Source: an uncultured Ruminococcus sp. (lineage in GTDB: Bacteria; Bacillota; Clostridia; Oscillospirales; Acutalibacteraceae). From it: 5,709 nt of DNA. The notes beneath the pieces are model-generated. The model did no database searches, was not told the origin of the DNA, and was given only the letters and a program-made list of their open reading frames with translations. Where the stretch lies: contig CACXDV010000171.1 in NCBI GenBank assembly GCA_902766585.1, positions 1 to 5,709 on the forward strand, written 5' to 3'. Below, in pieces: positions 1 through 5,603 of this stretch. Each line of letters opens with the position of its first letter. Within the stretch, counting starts at the first letter, position 1. Both the position numbers and the translations under genes were made by a program.

Positions 1-2973
1 GGTCTTACCTCTGTTGAGCTTCCGCCATCTGTGAATAGTATAGGTGATAATGCATTCGGCTTCAACTATAATAACAGCACCTATACAAAGGTTGACGGTT
101 TTAAGCTGAGCGGTATTCCTTCTTCGGCAGCTGAGACCTATGCCTCGGCTAACGGCTTGACCTTTGAACCCACACTTACCTACAAAGAATTTGCAGACGG
201 TTCCGGCGTTTCTATCAAAAAATATACCGGTTCATATACTACTCTGATAATACCTGATAAAATCAAGAACAAGCCTGTAGTAAAAATAGAGACTTTTGCA
301 TTTGATGACAGCAATGTTGAAACTGTTGCTCTTCCGTCAACAATGACATCAGTTTCCCAATATGCTTTTTATGACTGCACATCTCTTCGCAATGTTACGA
401 TCCCATCAAGTATTACATCAATAGGCAATTATGCTTTTACAAACTGCACCAATTTATCTAATGTAAATATCGGCGGTACATTGACCTCAATAGGTGCGGG
501 AGCATTCAGAAACTGTCCTCTGATCACGTCCTTCGATTTTAAGAAGGGGCTAACCACGATAGGCTACGGTGCCTTTGCCGGAACAGGCTTAAGCAATGCT
601 TCACTGCCGATCTCTTTGACGTCATTATCCACTTATTCATTAGGCTATGATTATAAAAATGGTGATTATACTAAGAAAGACACCTTCACTATGTCCGGCT
701 ATTCCGGAGAAGCTATGAATTATGCGACAAAGAACGGCTTTGACTTCACTAATCTGCTGGAGTATAAAACAACTGATGACGACTCCGGCATTTCAATAGT
801 AAAATACAAAGGAAAGGACACAGAGTTTGAAATACCCGAAGAAATAGACGGCAAACCTGTTGTATCCATTGAAAAAAACGCCTTCAACGGTAATGTAACA
901 CTGAAAAAGGTCATACTTCCTGAATCTATGACAAGTGTGCCTGCTTATTCATTTTACGGCTGCTGCGGTCTTGAGGAGGTCGTGCTTAGTGATTCGATCA
1001 AATCAATACAAACCTATGCGTTTGAATTCTGTGATAAGCTTACGACCATAAATCTTGATGAAACTCCGTTGAAGACTATCGGCTTAGGAGCATTCTGGGG
1101 ATGTAAGGCTCTTGAAGAGGTCAGCCTTCCGGCAGGACTGGAGAACATTTGCGATTATGCCTTCTGCAATTCCGGTCTTTATTCTATTACGCTTCCGGGT
1201 ACGATAAAATATATGGGTGATCACGCCCTGGGCTACAATTATAAAGACAGCGAGTATATAAAAATAAGTACGTTCAAGATATACGGCTACAACGGCAAAG
1301 CCTCTGAATATGCCAAAAATAATTCTATTACATTTTATGAAATTCCCGATAGTGAGTTGTATAATTATCAGGTCAATAGCGATTCTTCTTTAGTAATAAC
1401 ACATTACAACGGCAGCGGATTAAATGTTACAGTACCTGAAACGATAAACGGCAATACCCTTTACAGCCTGGGTAGTGAGGCATTCTTCAATAATAAGTAT
1501 ATCACAAGCGTAACCGTTCCCGGTGTAGTAACAAATTGGGGCGATTATGTATTCGGAAATTGTGAGTCGCTTACATCTGCAGCTATTTCAGACGGCTGTA
1601 AGGATCTGGGCTACAGTACCTTTACAGGCTGTACTTCACTTGAATCGGTTTATCTGTCGAATGATCTCACATCTGTTCCTGATTACACATTCGTAGGATG
1701 TACCTCACTTAAATCTGTCAATATTCCTTCAAATGCCGAGTTTATAGGAAATGGAGCATTCAACGGCTGTACATCTCTTGAAAGCATAGTTTTCCCGGAG
1801 GGAATATCCAAAATTTACAGCTATGCATTTTTCGGCTGTACATCACTTAAGAGCATAGCACTTCCGAAGGATCTTAAAACTATTGACCAGTCTGCCTTTT
1901 CCGGATGCTCAGGTCTTACAAACGTTGAGATACCGGAGGGCGTTACGGAGATAGACGACAGTGCCTTCGGTTTCTGCGGGCTTGAATCCGTAAGCATACC
2001 CGCAAGCGTAACATGGATAGGAGATTATGCCTTTGAGGGTAATGAAGGAATGACCATATACGGTGTAACAGGCTCGGCAGCAGAGACTTATGCAAATAAT
2101 AACGGCTTTACATTCGTAGGAAAATCCTCAGAGCCTCTTGCAAACAAATCAACGATAAGCTCGGAGAACATCAATCTTGGCAAGAAGGTAACTCTTACAG
2201 CAATAGCTGAAGGCGGTTCTGAGCCTTATACCTACGCCTTCATGTACAGACAGTCAGGCACATCAAGCTGGAAGACACTCGGCACAAAATACGGTACTGA
2301 AAGCGTTAAAACCTTCAAGCCCACAGCCACAGGAGCATACGATATCCTTATTACCGTAAAGGACAGCTCAGGCAAGACTGTATCAAAGAAATTTACCCTC
2401 AATGTAACAAGTGTGCTTGTCAATATTTCCTCAGTGAGCTCTGTTGATGTATTCTGCGGAGCAAAGGTAACGATAACAGGCATGGCAGAAGGCGGAACAG
2501 CGCCCTACTATTTCACCTATCAGATAATGAAGCCCGGCAAGACCACATGGACAACTCTCGGCGTAAAGTACGGCACAGCAGAATCAAAGGTATTCAATGC
2601 AAAGCTTTCCGGTCAATACAAAGTCCGTGTACTTGTAAAGGACAGCGCTGGTACAGTAAAATCCTATAGCGAAACAGTTTACTCCACAGGCACGCTTCTT
2701 GTAAATAAATCAACAATAAGCACCACCAAAACAAAGGTCGGCAATAAGGTGACACTTACAGCTGTTCCGGAGGGAGGAACAGAGCCTTACCGCTACACAT
2801 ATGAGTATAAAAAGCCCGGTGAAACAAAGTTTAAGACCATTGGCAAGAGAGGCGCGACTTACAAATCAGTTTCATTCACCCCTGATACAGCGGGAACATA
2901 CGAAGCAAGAGTTTATATTCAGGACGAAAGCGACTATGTAACCGTCAAGAACTTCAAAGTAACAGTCACATAA
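1..2973 (+). CDS. Giant BspA-like leucine-rich-repeat protein with three C-terminal Ig/PKD-like domains (5'-partial)
   Basis: The frame is open from base 1 and the first codons (GLTSVELPPSVNSIGDNAFG) already form an LRR_5 repeat. The GTG at 31 is therefore an internal valine and the true start lies left of the window; 990 residues are visible. Residues 1 to ~705 are tandem ~23-residue LRR_5 units with the pattern GCTSLKSVxIPxxxxxIGxxAF, interrupted by three linkers. Residues ~711-990 are three beta-sandwich modules of ~90 residues, each with a VTLTAxxEGG-x-PY-x-Y core. LRR_5/BspA-like proteins are usually exported and bind host, plant or microbial surfaces; that role is known of the family and not shown here. 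The visible C-terminus (ending VKNFKVTVT) has no LPXTG motif, hydrophobic tail, dockerin or SLH module. Any signal peptide or anchor must be in the missing N-terminus, or the protein is released. The gene ends in tandem TAA TAA and converges with the downstream operon. Confidence 0.93.
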   Translation, partial: GLTSVELPPSVNSIGDNAFGFNYNNSTYTKVDGFKLSGIPSSAAETYASANGLTFEPTLTYKEFADGSGVSIKKYTGSYTTLIIPDKIKNKPVVKIETFAFDDSNVETVALPSTMTSVSQYAFYDCTSLRNVTIPSSITSIGNYAFTNCTNLSNVNIGGTLTSIGAGAFRNCPLITSFDFKKGLTTIGYGAFAGTGLSNASLPISLTSLSTYSLGYDYKNGDYTKKDTFTMSGYSGEAMNYATKNGFDFTNLLEYKTTDDDSGISIVKYKGKDTEFEIPEEIDGKPVVSIEKNAFNGNVTLKKVILPESMTSVPAYSFYGCCGLEEVVLSDSIKSIQTYAFEFCDKLTTINLDETPLKTIGLGAFWGCKALEEVSLPAGLENICDYAFCNSGLYSITLPGTIKYMGDHALGYNYKDSEYIKISTFKIYGYNGKASEYAKNNSITFYEIPDSELYNYQVNSDSSLVITHYNGSGLNVTVPETINGNTLYSLGSEAFFNNKYITSVTVPGVVTNWGDYVFGNCESLTSAAISDGCKDLGYSTFTGCTSLESVYLSNDLTSVPDYTFVGCTSLKSVNIPSNAEFIGNGAFNGCTSLESIVFPEGISKIYSYAFFGCTSLKSIALPKDLKTIDQSAFSGCSGLTNVEIPEGVTEIDDSAFGFCGLESVSIPASVTWIGDYAFEGNEGMTIYGVTGSAAETYANNNGFTFVGKSSEPLANKSTISSENINLGKKVTLTAIAEGGSEPYTYAFMYRQSGTSSWKTLGTKYGTESVKTFKPTATGAYDILITVKDSSGKTVSKKFTLNVTSVLVNISSVSSVDVFCGAKVTITGMAEGGTAPYYFTYQIMKPGKTTWTTLGVKYGTAESKVFNAKLSGQYKVRVLVKDSAGTVKSYSETVYSTGTLLVNKSTISTTKTKVGNKVTLTAVPEGGTEPYRYTYEYKKPGETKFKTIGKRGATYKSVSFTPDTAGTYEARVYIQDESDYVTVKNFKVTVT
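58..2040 (+). repeat. Long-period (~195-residue) super-repeat within the LRR region
   Basis: A non-LRR linker recurs that starts with a G-[FY]-[ND]-Y motif followed by a Y-[TI]-K motif, a Gly-rich turn, an A-x-x-YA cap helix and then a xxSGxSIxKYxG strand. The linkers begin at 58 (GFNYNN), 643 (GYDYKN) and 1231 (GYNYKD), spaced 585 and 588 bp apart. Each of the first two periods carries about five 23-residue LRRs. The last block runs 807 bp to the equivalent AFEG position near 2038, which is about three extra LRRs. Near 2062 the linker cap recurs in short form (GSAAETYANNNGFTF), almost the same as near 124 (SAAETYASANGLTF). The gene therefore seems to have grown by duplicating whole LRR blocks as well as single LRRs. 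Confidence 0.75.
2131..2970 (+). repeat. Three tandem Ig/PKD-like beta-sandwich domains
   Basis: Three related modules start near residues 713, 805 and 898. Each opens with a short serine-rich strand (NKSTISS, NISSVSS, NKSTIST), then a G-x-K/N-VT-I/L-T strand, an EGG-[ST]-[EA]-PY turn, a Y-x-[FY] strand, a W/F-K/T-T-[LI]-G strand, and a closing G-x-Y-x-x-x-[VI] strand ending in a K/Q-D-S/E motif. Modules 1 and 3 are the most alike. Such modules commonly act as stalks or carbohydrate/protein-binding spacers on exported proteins of Ruminococcus-type bacteria. The exact Pfam family cannot be assigned by eye. Confidence 0.7.
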
Positions 2974-2976
2974 TAA

Positions 2977-3004
2977 CAATGTACAATGTGCAATGTACAA
3001 TGAA
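2977..3004. repeat. Four tandem heptamers, CAATGTA type
   Basis: Directly after the tandem stop codons come CAATGTA (2977), CAATGTG (2984), CAATGTA (2991) and CAATGAA (2998), exact in period 7. Two TGTACA palindromes result. The array runs straight into the first copy of the ~60-bp intergenic repeat. It resembles the short tandem heptamer arrays seen in intergenic regions of several bacterial genomes; no function can be read from it. Confidence 0.8.
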
Positions 3005-3056
3005 TTGCAATTCTGATTCATTCGCTGAATTCAGTTTATAGTTCAACAAATAATAA
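2997..3056. repeat. Intergenic repeat, copy A
   Basis: This ~60-bp sequence matches copy B (3107-3166) without gaps at roughly three quarters of positions. The best block is AATTCTGATTCATTCG, identical in both. Copy A contains a perfect 12-bp palindrome GAATTGCAATTC (3002-3013) and a small ATTCA-TTCGC-TGAAT inverted repeat (3016-3030). In copy B the 12-mer becomes GAGTTGTAATTC, where both changes still allow G-U pairing. This has the look of a dispersed intergenic (REP/MITE-like) element, but the window alone cannot show dispersal. Confidence 0.7.
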
Positions 3057-3057
3057 A

Positions 3058-3106
3058 GGCTGCTGTGCAAACTTATTTTCTTTGTACAGCAGCCATATTT
3101 TATTTT
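3058..3106. terminator. Bidirectional intrinsic terminator between convergent genes
   Basis: The left arm GGCTGCTGTGCAAA (3058-3071) pairs with the right arm TTTGTACAGCAGCC (3081-3094). This is a 14-bp stem with a single G-U pair and a 9-nt loop. On the + strand it is followed by ATATTTTATTTT (3095-3106), a T-rich tail for the LRR gene. On the - strand the bases beyond the stem read TTTATTATTTG, a weaker T-rich tail for the ATPase operon. It lies about 85 bp after the LRR stop and about 95 bp after the ATPase stop, so it fits both genes. Confidence 0.88.
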
Positions 3107-3166
3107 ACAATGAGTTGTAATTCTGATTCATTCGGTCGTTTTAGTATATAGCTCGATGAAATAATA
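3107..3166. repeat. Intergenic repeat, copy B
   Basis: Second copy of the 2997-3056 sequence, in the same orientation and offset by 110 bp. The first ~28 bases and the AT-rich end (GAAATAATA) are the best conserved, while the middle has drifted. The two copies bracket the terminator hairpin, so the unit hairpin-plus-repeat may have arisen by duplication of one copy around the terminator. Confidence 0.68.
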
Positions 3167-3188
3167 TCGGTTTATTTTTGACTGTGCC

Positions 3189-4364
3189 TCAGAATAAGCT
3201 TTTGCTGAAAGAAATGAATTCCAGCCCGTCATTTTCAAGCATTTCCATAACATCTATATAATCGGTTTCATTCGTACTTTCAGCATACGCATCCTGTATT
3301 TTTTCCACAGGAAGTATAAAATCAGAACCAAATTCAGACAGTTCCAGATCTTTTATCAGAAACTCAATTTTGATCAGTCTTTGCTTGCTCTTCTTTTTGC
3401 GGTAGCGAAGAATGACGCTTGCGGATTCATCACCAAAGAAATTTATGCTGTTCGTCTGAGGAGTGCTTGTATAACCGCTTGAGAAATGCATATATACCTC
3501 GAATTCCGGACAGGATTTCATATCGCGTGAGATATTCAGATCGGTAAGCGCTTCCTCAGTGCTCAGACCGGAATTTATCTCGAAGGCTATTGCCCTGAGT
3601 GAATCATAGCTGATCTTTGTGAATAAGGAATAATTAAGGAGCGGTTGTATCTGTGAATGATACTCAGGCTTCACATTATCCTTAAGGTAGTGCATGATAT
3701 CCTTAGTAGAAGGATATGTGAATCTGAAATGATAGTGTATTCTGCCGGGACGGTCTATCAGATAATTATTGATCGAGCTTATGTCATTGCAGGTAAGCAC
3801 GAACATTTTTTTGCCTCCGGATATTCCGTCAAACAGCTCAAGAAGCTCAGTCTGATGAGAATTCATAGACGAAAAGATATTTTCAGCCGGTCCGAATCGG
3901 TCCATTCCGATCGGAAACCCTATATTATTTACGCTTCTTGTATTATTCGACTCTCCGAAACGCTTTTCATACTCATCAAAGAGAATAACACATTCCTGTC
4001 TGATCTTTATAAGGAAGGAGTCTATCCCGTAGTAGTATCTGTCCACAACGATAACGACCATACCTCTTTTTACAGCTTCCCTTGCCAGCATTTTCAGAAA
4101 GAGTGTTTTACCTATTCCTTTATCGCCGGAAAGAAGGATACCGAGGTTTCTGTCCATGTTTTCAAAGGCATGGAAGGCTTTTTCGATTTTTTTCTGATGC
4201 TGACCGTAGACATTTTTAACGACACCTATTTCTCCGTATTCCTCGAGTGAAAAGCCATCCTCCTCGTTATATCTGACAACATATACTCCCGGCTGAAGAT
4301 TTTCGATAATTGTTATGGATCCGTTACTGATCTTATATTGATCATTGATTTTTATGTAACTCAT
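3189..4364 (-). CDS. Phage-type AAA family ATPase with extra C-terminal domain
   Basis: This 391-residue, probably cytosolic ATPase has one AAA module. Residues 1-48 form a small beta-rich N-domain with LQPGVYVVRY and a GFSLEEYGEI motif. Walker A is GDKGIGKT (80-87, Lys86) and Walker B is VILFDE (126-131, Asp130/Glu131). Sensor 1 is FVLTCND (188-194) and the second region of homology ends in DRPGRIHYHF (204-213), with Arg205 and Arg208 as candidate arginine fingers. All key residues are present, so it should hydrolyse ATP and probably forms a ring. The order 'PGVY...GF.L...YG...G.LLSGDKGIGKT...FDEYEKRF...NDxxxxNxYLIDRPGR' is what I recall from AAA proteins of large tailed phages and gut bacteria; this is memory, not a search. 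Residues ~285-391 are an added region I do not recognise, with a basic patch (RYRKKKSKQR, 320-329) and an acidic end. ATG at 4364 follows a perfect AAGGAGG with 7-nt spacing. It is the second gene of the operon, 25 bp after the acidic gene. Confidence 0.9.
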   Translation of the reverse strand: MSYIKINDQYKISNGSITIIENLQPGVYVVRYNEEDGFSLEEYGEIGVVKNVYGQHQKKIEKAFHAFENMDRNLGILLSGDKGIGKTLFLKMLAREAVKRGMVVIVVDRYYYGIDSFLIKIRQECVILFDEYEKRFGESNNTRSVNNIGFPIGMDRFGPAENIFSSMNSHQTELLELFDGISGGKKMFVLTCNDISSINNYLIDRPGRIHYHFRFTYPSTKDIMHYLKDNVKPEYHSQIQPLLNYSLFTKISYDSLRAIAFEINSGLSTEEALTDLNISRDMKSCPEFEVYMHFSSGYTSTPQTNSINFFGDESASVILRYRKKKSKQRLIKIEFLIKDLELSEFGSDFILPVEKIQDAYAESTNETDYIDVMEMLENDGLEFISFSKSLF

Positions 4365-4371
4365 TATTATT

Positions 4372-4378
4372 CCTCCTT
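4372..4378 (-). promoter_or_regulatory. Ribosome binding site of the ATPase gene
   Basis: The - strand reads AAGGAGG followed by AATAATA (7 nt) and ATG. This full-consensus Shine-Dalgarno site lies in the 25-bp gap between the two genes. It fixes the ATPase start and suggests the second gene is translated at least as strongly as the first. Confidence 0.9.
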
Positions 4379-4389
4379 AAATACCATTA

Positions 4390-5358
4390 TTATTTTTTGT
4401 ACTCGATGAATGTATATATACTGTTTTCGGTTTTGACCATGTGGATAACCATGCTTTCAGAAAGAAGCTTTTCGCTGTGGCTGTTTACCGAGCTTGTATG
4501 GATCCTCACACGGAGATTAGGCGTGTTGTTGGATCTCGGATAGTAGATATACATTCCTTTTCCGACCTCGATAGCAGGTATCATTCCGATAAATCCGGTC
4601 ATGTTTTGATAAAGATTTCCGTAGAGCCAAGCTTTTTCCTCTGTTGTCTTATCCTCTTTGTTCAGATCCGTTACGGACAGGATCGTTATATTCATCATGC
4701 CGTTACCGGAATTTCCCTCTGTGTCAGCCTGTTCGTCATCATCGAAAACAAGCTCAGTCTCCTCATCATCGACGAGAATCTCGTCTTTATCATATTCGTC
4801 AAACAAATCCTCGTCATCTTCCTCATCATCATCAACGAAAACCTCGTCTTCATCGTCTTCGTCATCTTCCTCATCATCATCAACGAAAATCTCGTCTTCA
4901 TCGTCTTCGTCAAACCAATCCTCGTCATCTTCCTCCTCATCATCAACGAAAACCTCGTCCTCATCGTCTTCGTCAAACCAATCCTCGTAATCTTCCTCAT
5001 CATCATCAACGAAAACCTCGTCTTCATCGTCTTCGTCATCTTCCTCATCATCATCAACGAAAACCTCGTCTTCATCGTCTTCGTTAAACCAATCCTCGTC
5101 ATCTTCCTCATCATAGTCCTCGAAATCTTCGTAGGAATAATCTGATATATTGAAATCAGGTGTGTCCCATTTGATTTCGTCTCTGAGATCATCTGAGGAA
5201 AATGATTTTTCGGAGCTTAAATTCCTTGACTGGTTTTCAGAAGCATTGTTGTCGCTCATAATTGAGTTGTACAGTTTATTGATGCACTGATCGACTCTAT
5301 GAAGACAAAAACGAATTTCCTCTAACTGCTCTAAGATACTTGCTTTTGATTTTTCCAT
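4390..5358 (-). CDS. Coiled-coil, highly acidic repeat protein with C-terminal beta domain; ATPase operon partner
   Basis: Not a family I recognise. The 322-residue product has four parts. Residues 1-34 are a likely coiled coil with regularly spaced I/L/V (ILEQLEEIRFCLHRV...). Residues ~35-84 are a Ser/Asn-rich linker turning acidic. Residues 85-200 are an almost entirely Asp/Glu array with regular WF and VFV positions, with a single Lys. Residues ~221-322 are a normal-composition, probably beta-rich domain (LSVTDLNKED..., AWLYGNLYQNMTGFIGMIPAIEVGKG..., ending FIEYKK). There is no signal peptide or membrane segment, so it is likely cytosolic. Start choice: the upstream ATG (5367) overlaps the GAAAGGA ribosome site, which stands 8 nt before the ATG at 5358, so 5358 is preferred. 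It is promoter-proximal in the operon with the AAA ATPase, which suggests a partner, adaptor or substrate role (inference). The C-terminal domain is a candidate folded binding domain and the acidic array a flexible polyanion. Confidence 0.85.
   Translation of the reverse strand: MEKSKASILEQLEEIRFCLHRVDQCINKLYNSIMSDNNASENQSRNLSSEKSFSSDDLRDEIKWDTPDFNISDYSYEDFEDYDEEDDEDWFNEDDEDEVFVDDDEEDDEDDEDEVFVDDDEEDYEDWFDEDDEDEVFVDDEEEDDEDWFDEDDEDEIFVDDDEEDDEDDEDEVFVDDDEEDDEDLFDEYDKDEILVDDEETELVFDDDEQADTEGNSGNGMMNITILSVTDLNKEDKTTEEKAWLYGNLYQNMTGFIGMIPAIEVGKGMYIYYPRSNNTPNLRVRIHTSSVNSHSEKLLSESMVIHMVKTENSIYTFIEYKK
4759..5106 (-). repeat. In-frame acidic tandem repeat array (63/48/63 bp, duplicated)
   Basis: Six units follow one another without gaps. 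In coding order their lengths are 63, 48, 63, 63, 48 and 63 bp (21, 16, 21, 21, 16 and 21 residues): 5044-5106, 4996-5043, 4933-4995, 4870-4932, 4822-4869, 4759-4821. A 21-residue unit consists of EDDED, then WFDED, then a DEDEVFVDD-type end. The 16-residue unit is the same without WFDED. The order is a 58-residue (174-bp) block made twice. The DNA is nearly identical between units, so the array is recent or kept homogeneous. The last unit (4759-4821) is the most diverged (LFDEYDKDEILV). All length changes are multiples of three. Confidence 0.92.
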
Positions 5359-5366
5359 AAAAATCA

Positions 5367-5373
5367 TCCTTTC
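5367..5373 (-). promoter_or_regulatory. Ribosome binding site deciding the acidic-protein start
   Basis: The - strand reads GAAAGGA, then TGATTTTT (8 nt), then ATG at 5358. An in-frame ATG at 5367 overlaps the last A of this site and has no good Shine-Dalgarno sequence of its own at the right distance. The shorter, 322-residue product is therefore the likely one. Confidence 0.8.
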
Positions 5374-5398
5374 ATTTTGTTTTTTGTTTGCTGAGGTA

Positions 5399-5431
5399 AT
5401 TGTAGCAAAGTGGAGTGTTCGTTTTGGAACA
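5399..5431 (-). promoter_or_regulatory. Proximal promoter P1 of the acidic-protein/ATPase operon, with palindromic operator
   Basis: On the - strand the bases read TGC-TACAAT (hexamer at 5399-5404), an extended -10. No good -35 sits 17 bp upstream; that place is taken by the TGTTC-N6-GAACA palindrome (5416-5431). Transcription would start near 5392, giving a leader of about 34 nt before the ATG at 5358. The palindrome over the -35 position suggests either repression by blocking polymerase or an activator replacing the -35 contact. Half-sites are in the order GTTC...GAAC with 6-bp spacing, not the Gram-positive SOS box order GAAC-N4-GTTC. Confidence 0.65.
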
Positions 5432-5469
5432 ACTTCAGGTTTTTTTAAAACTTTTTCTTTGCTGAGTTA

Positions 5470-5502
5470 ATTATAGCAAAGCGGAGTGTTCGTTTTGGAA
5501 CA
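5470..5502 (-). promoter_or_regulatory. Distal promoter P2 of the operon, consensus extended -10 with the same operator
   Basis: The - strand reads TGC-TATAAT (hexamer at 5470-5475), a perfect extended -10. As in P1, the -35 position is poor (CCAAAA) and is covered by TGTTC-N6-GAACA (5487-5502). An A/T tract (5514-5523) just upstream could act as an UP element. The start would be near 5463, giving a leader of about 105 nt that reads through P1. P2 is closer to consensus than P1 by one base in the -10. Confidence 0.7.
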
Positions 5503-5535
5503 ACTATAAAGAATTTTTTAAAATACTATATACAA

Positions 5536-5558
5536 TTTATCGAACAGTTTGCGATAAA
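5536..5558. promoter_or_regulatory. Perfect 7-bp inverted repeat, possible operator
   Basis: TTTATCG (5536-5542) and CGATAAA (5552-5558) are perfect complements separated by 9 bp. There is no T-run on either side, so it is not a terminator. It lies between the leftward promoter P2 and the rightward promoter at 5575, with its centre about 63 bp upstream of the predicted rightward start, a common place for an activator site. No regulator can be named. Confidence 0.45.
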
Positions 5559-5574
5559 AAGCTTTGTGTTTTTG

Positions 5575-5603
5575 TTGATTTTTTAGAGTGAATATTGTAT
5601 ACT
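5575..5603 (+). promoter_or_regulatory. Rightward sigma-70/A-type promoter
   Basis: TTGATT (5575-5580) and TATACT (5598-5603) are spaced by exactly 17 bp, with four and five of six consensus bases. A second TATAAT lies at 5607-5612 but has no partner -35. The predicted start is near 5610. No start codon with a ribosome site follows before the right end, so the gene it serves would begin beyond 5709. Confidence 0.55.

Larger units (their letters stand above)
5387..5523. repeat. Tandemly duplicated ~71-bp promoter module
   Basis: 5387-5434 and 5458-5505 are 48-bp direct repeats with only three differences, offset by 71 bp. Similarity continues into a TTTTTTAAAA tract (5441-5450 and 5514-5523) with a 2-bp shift. 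Each copy holds two inverted repeats: TTTGCT-N11-AGCAAA (5387-5409; 5458-5480) and TGTTC-N6-GAACA (5416-5431; 5487-5502). The differences fall outside the arms of both palindromes, which suggests the arms are under selection. Each copy also carries a - strand promoter. Confidence 0.9.

Noticed and set aside
31..33. GTG at 31 as the start of the LRR gene
   Set aside because: The ten codons before it continue the LRR_5 pattern in frame and the frame is open to the window edge, so the gene begins further left.
2974..3188. Small RNA or riboswitch in the convergent gap
   Set aside because: No promoter-like pair and no conserved riboswitch core are seen; the hairpin is fully explained as a terminator for the two convergent genes.
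3657..4250. 197-codon open frame on the + strand inside the ATPase gene
   Set aside because: It lies wholly opposite a gene with intact AAA motifs, has no Shine-Dalgarno site and no recognisable domain; it is a shadow.
4759..5106. CRISPR array
   Set aside because: The units are contiguous, coding and nearly identical throughout, with no unique spacers.
4441..5145. Long open frames on the + strand (and another - strand frame) across the acidic array, coding for Ser-rich, Ile/Val-rich, His/Arg-rich or Met/Thr/Lys-rich repeats
   Set aside because: A tandem repeat with units that are multiples of three keeps all frames free of stops. None has a fitting ribosome site, and only the acidic - strand frame has a good start, operon spacing and normal-composition ends.
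5416..5431. LexA/SOS box
   Set aside because: The half-sites are in the reverse order and spacing (GTTC...GAAC with 6 bp between) compared with the Gram-positive box GAAC-N4-GTTC. The CGAACAGTTTGCG at 5541 also lacks a proper second half-site.
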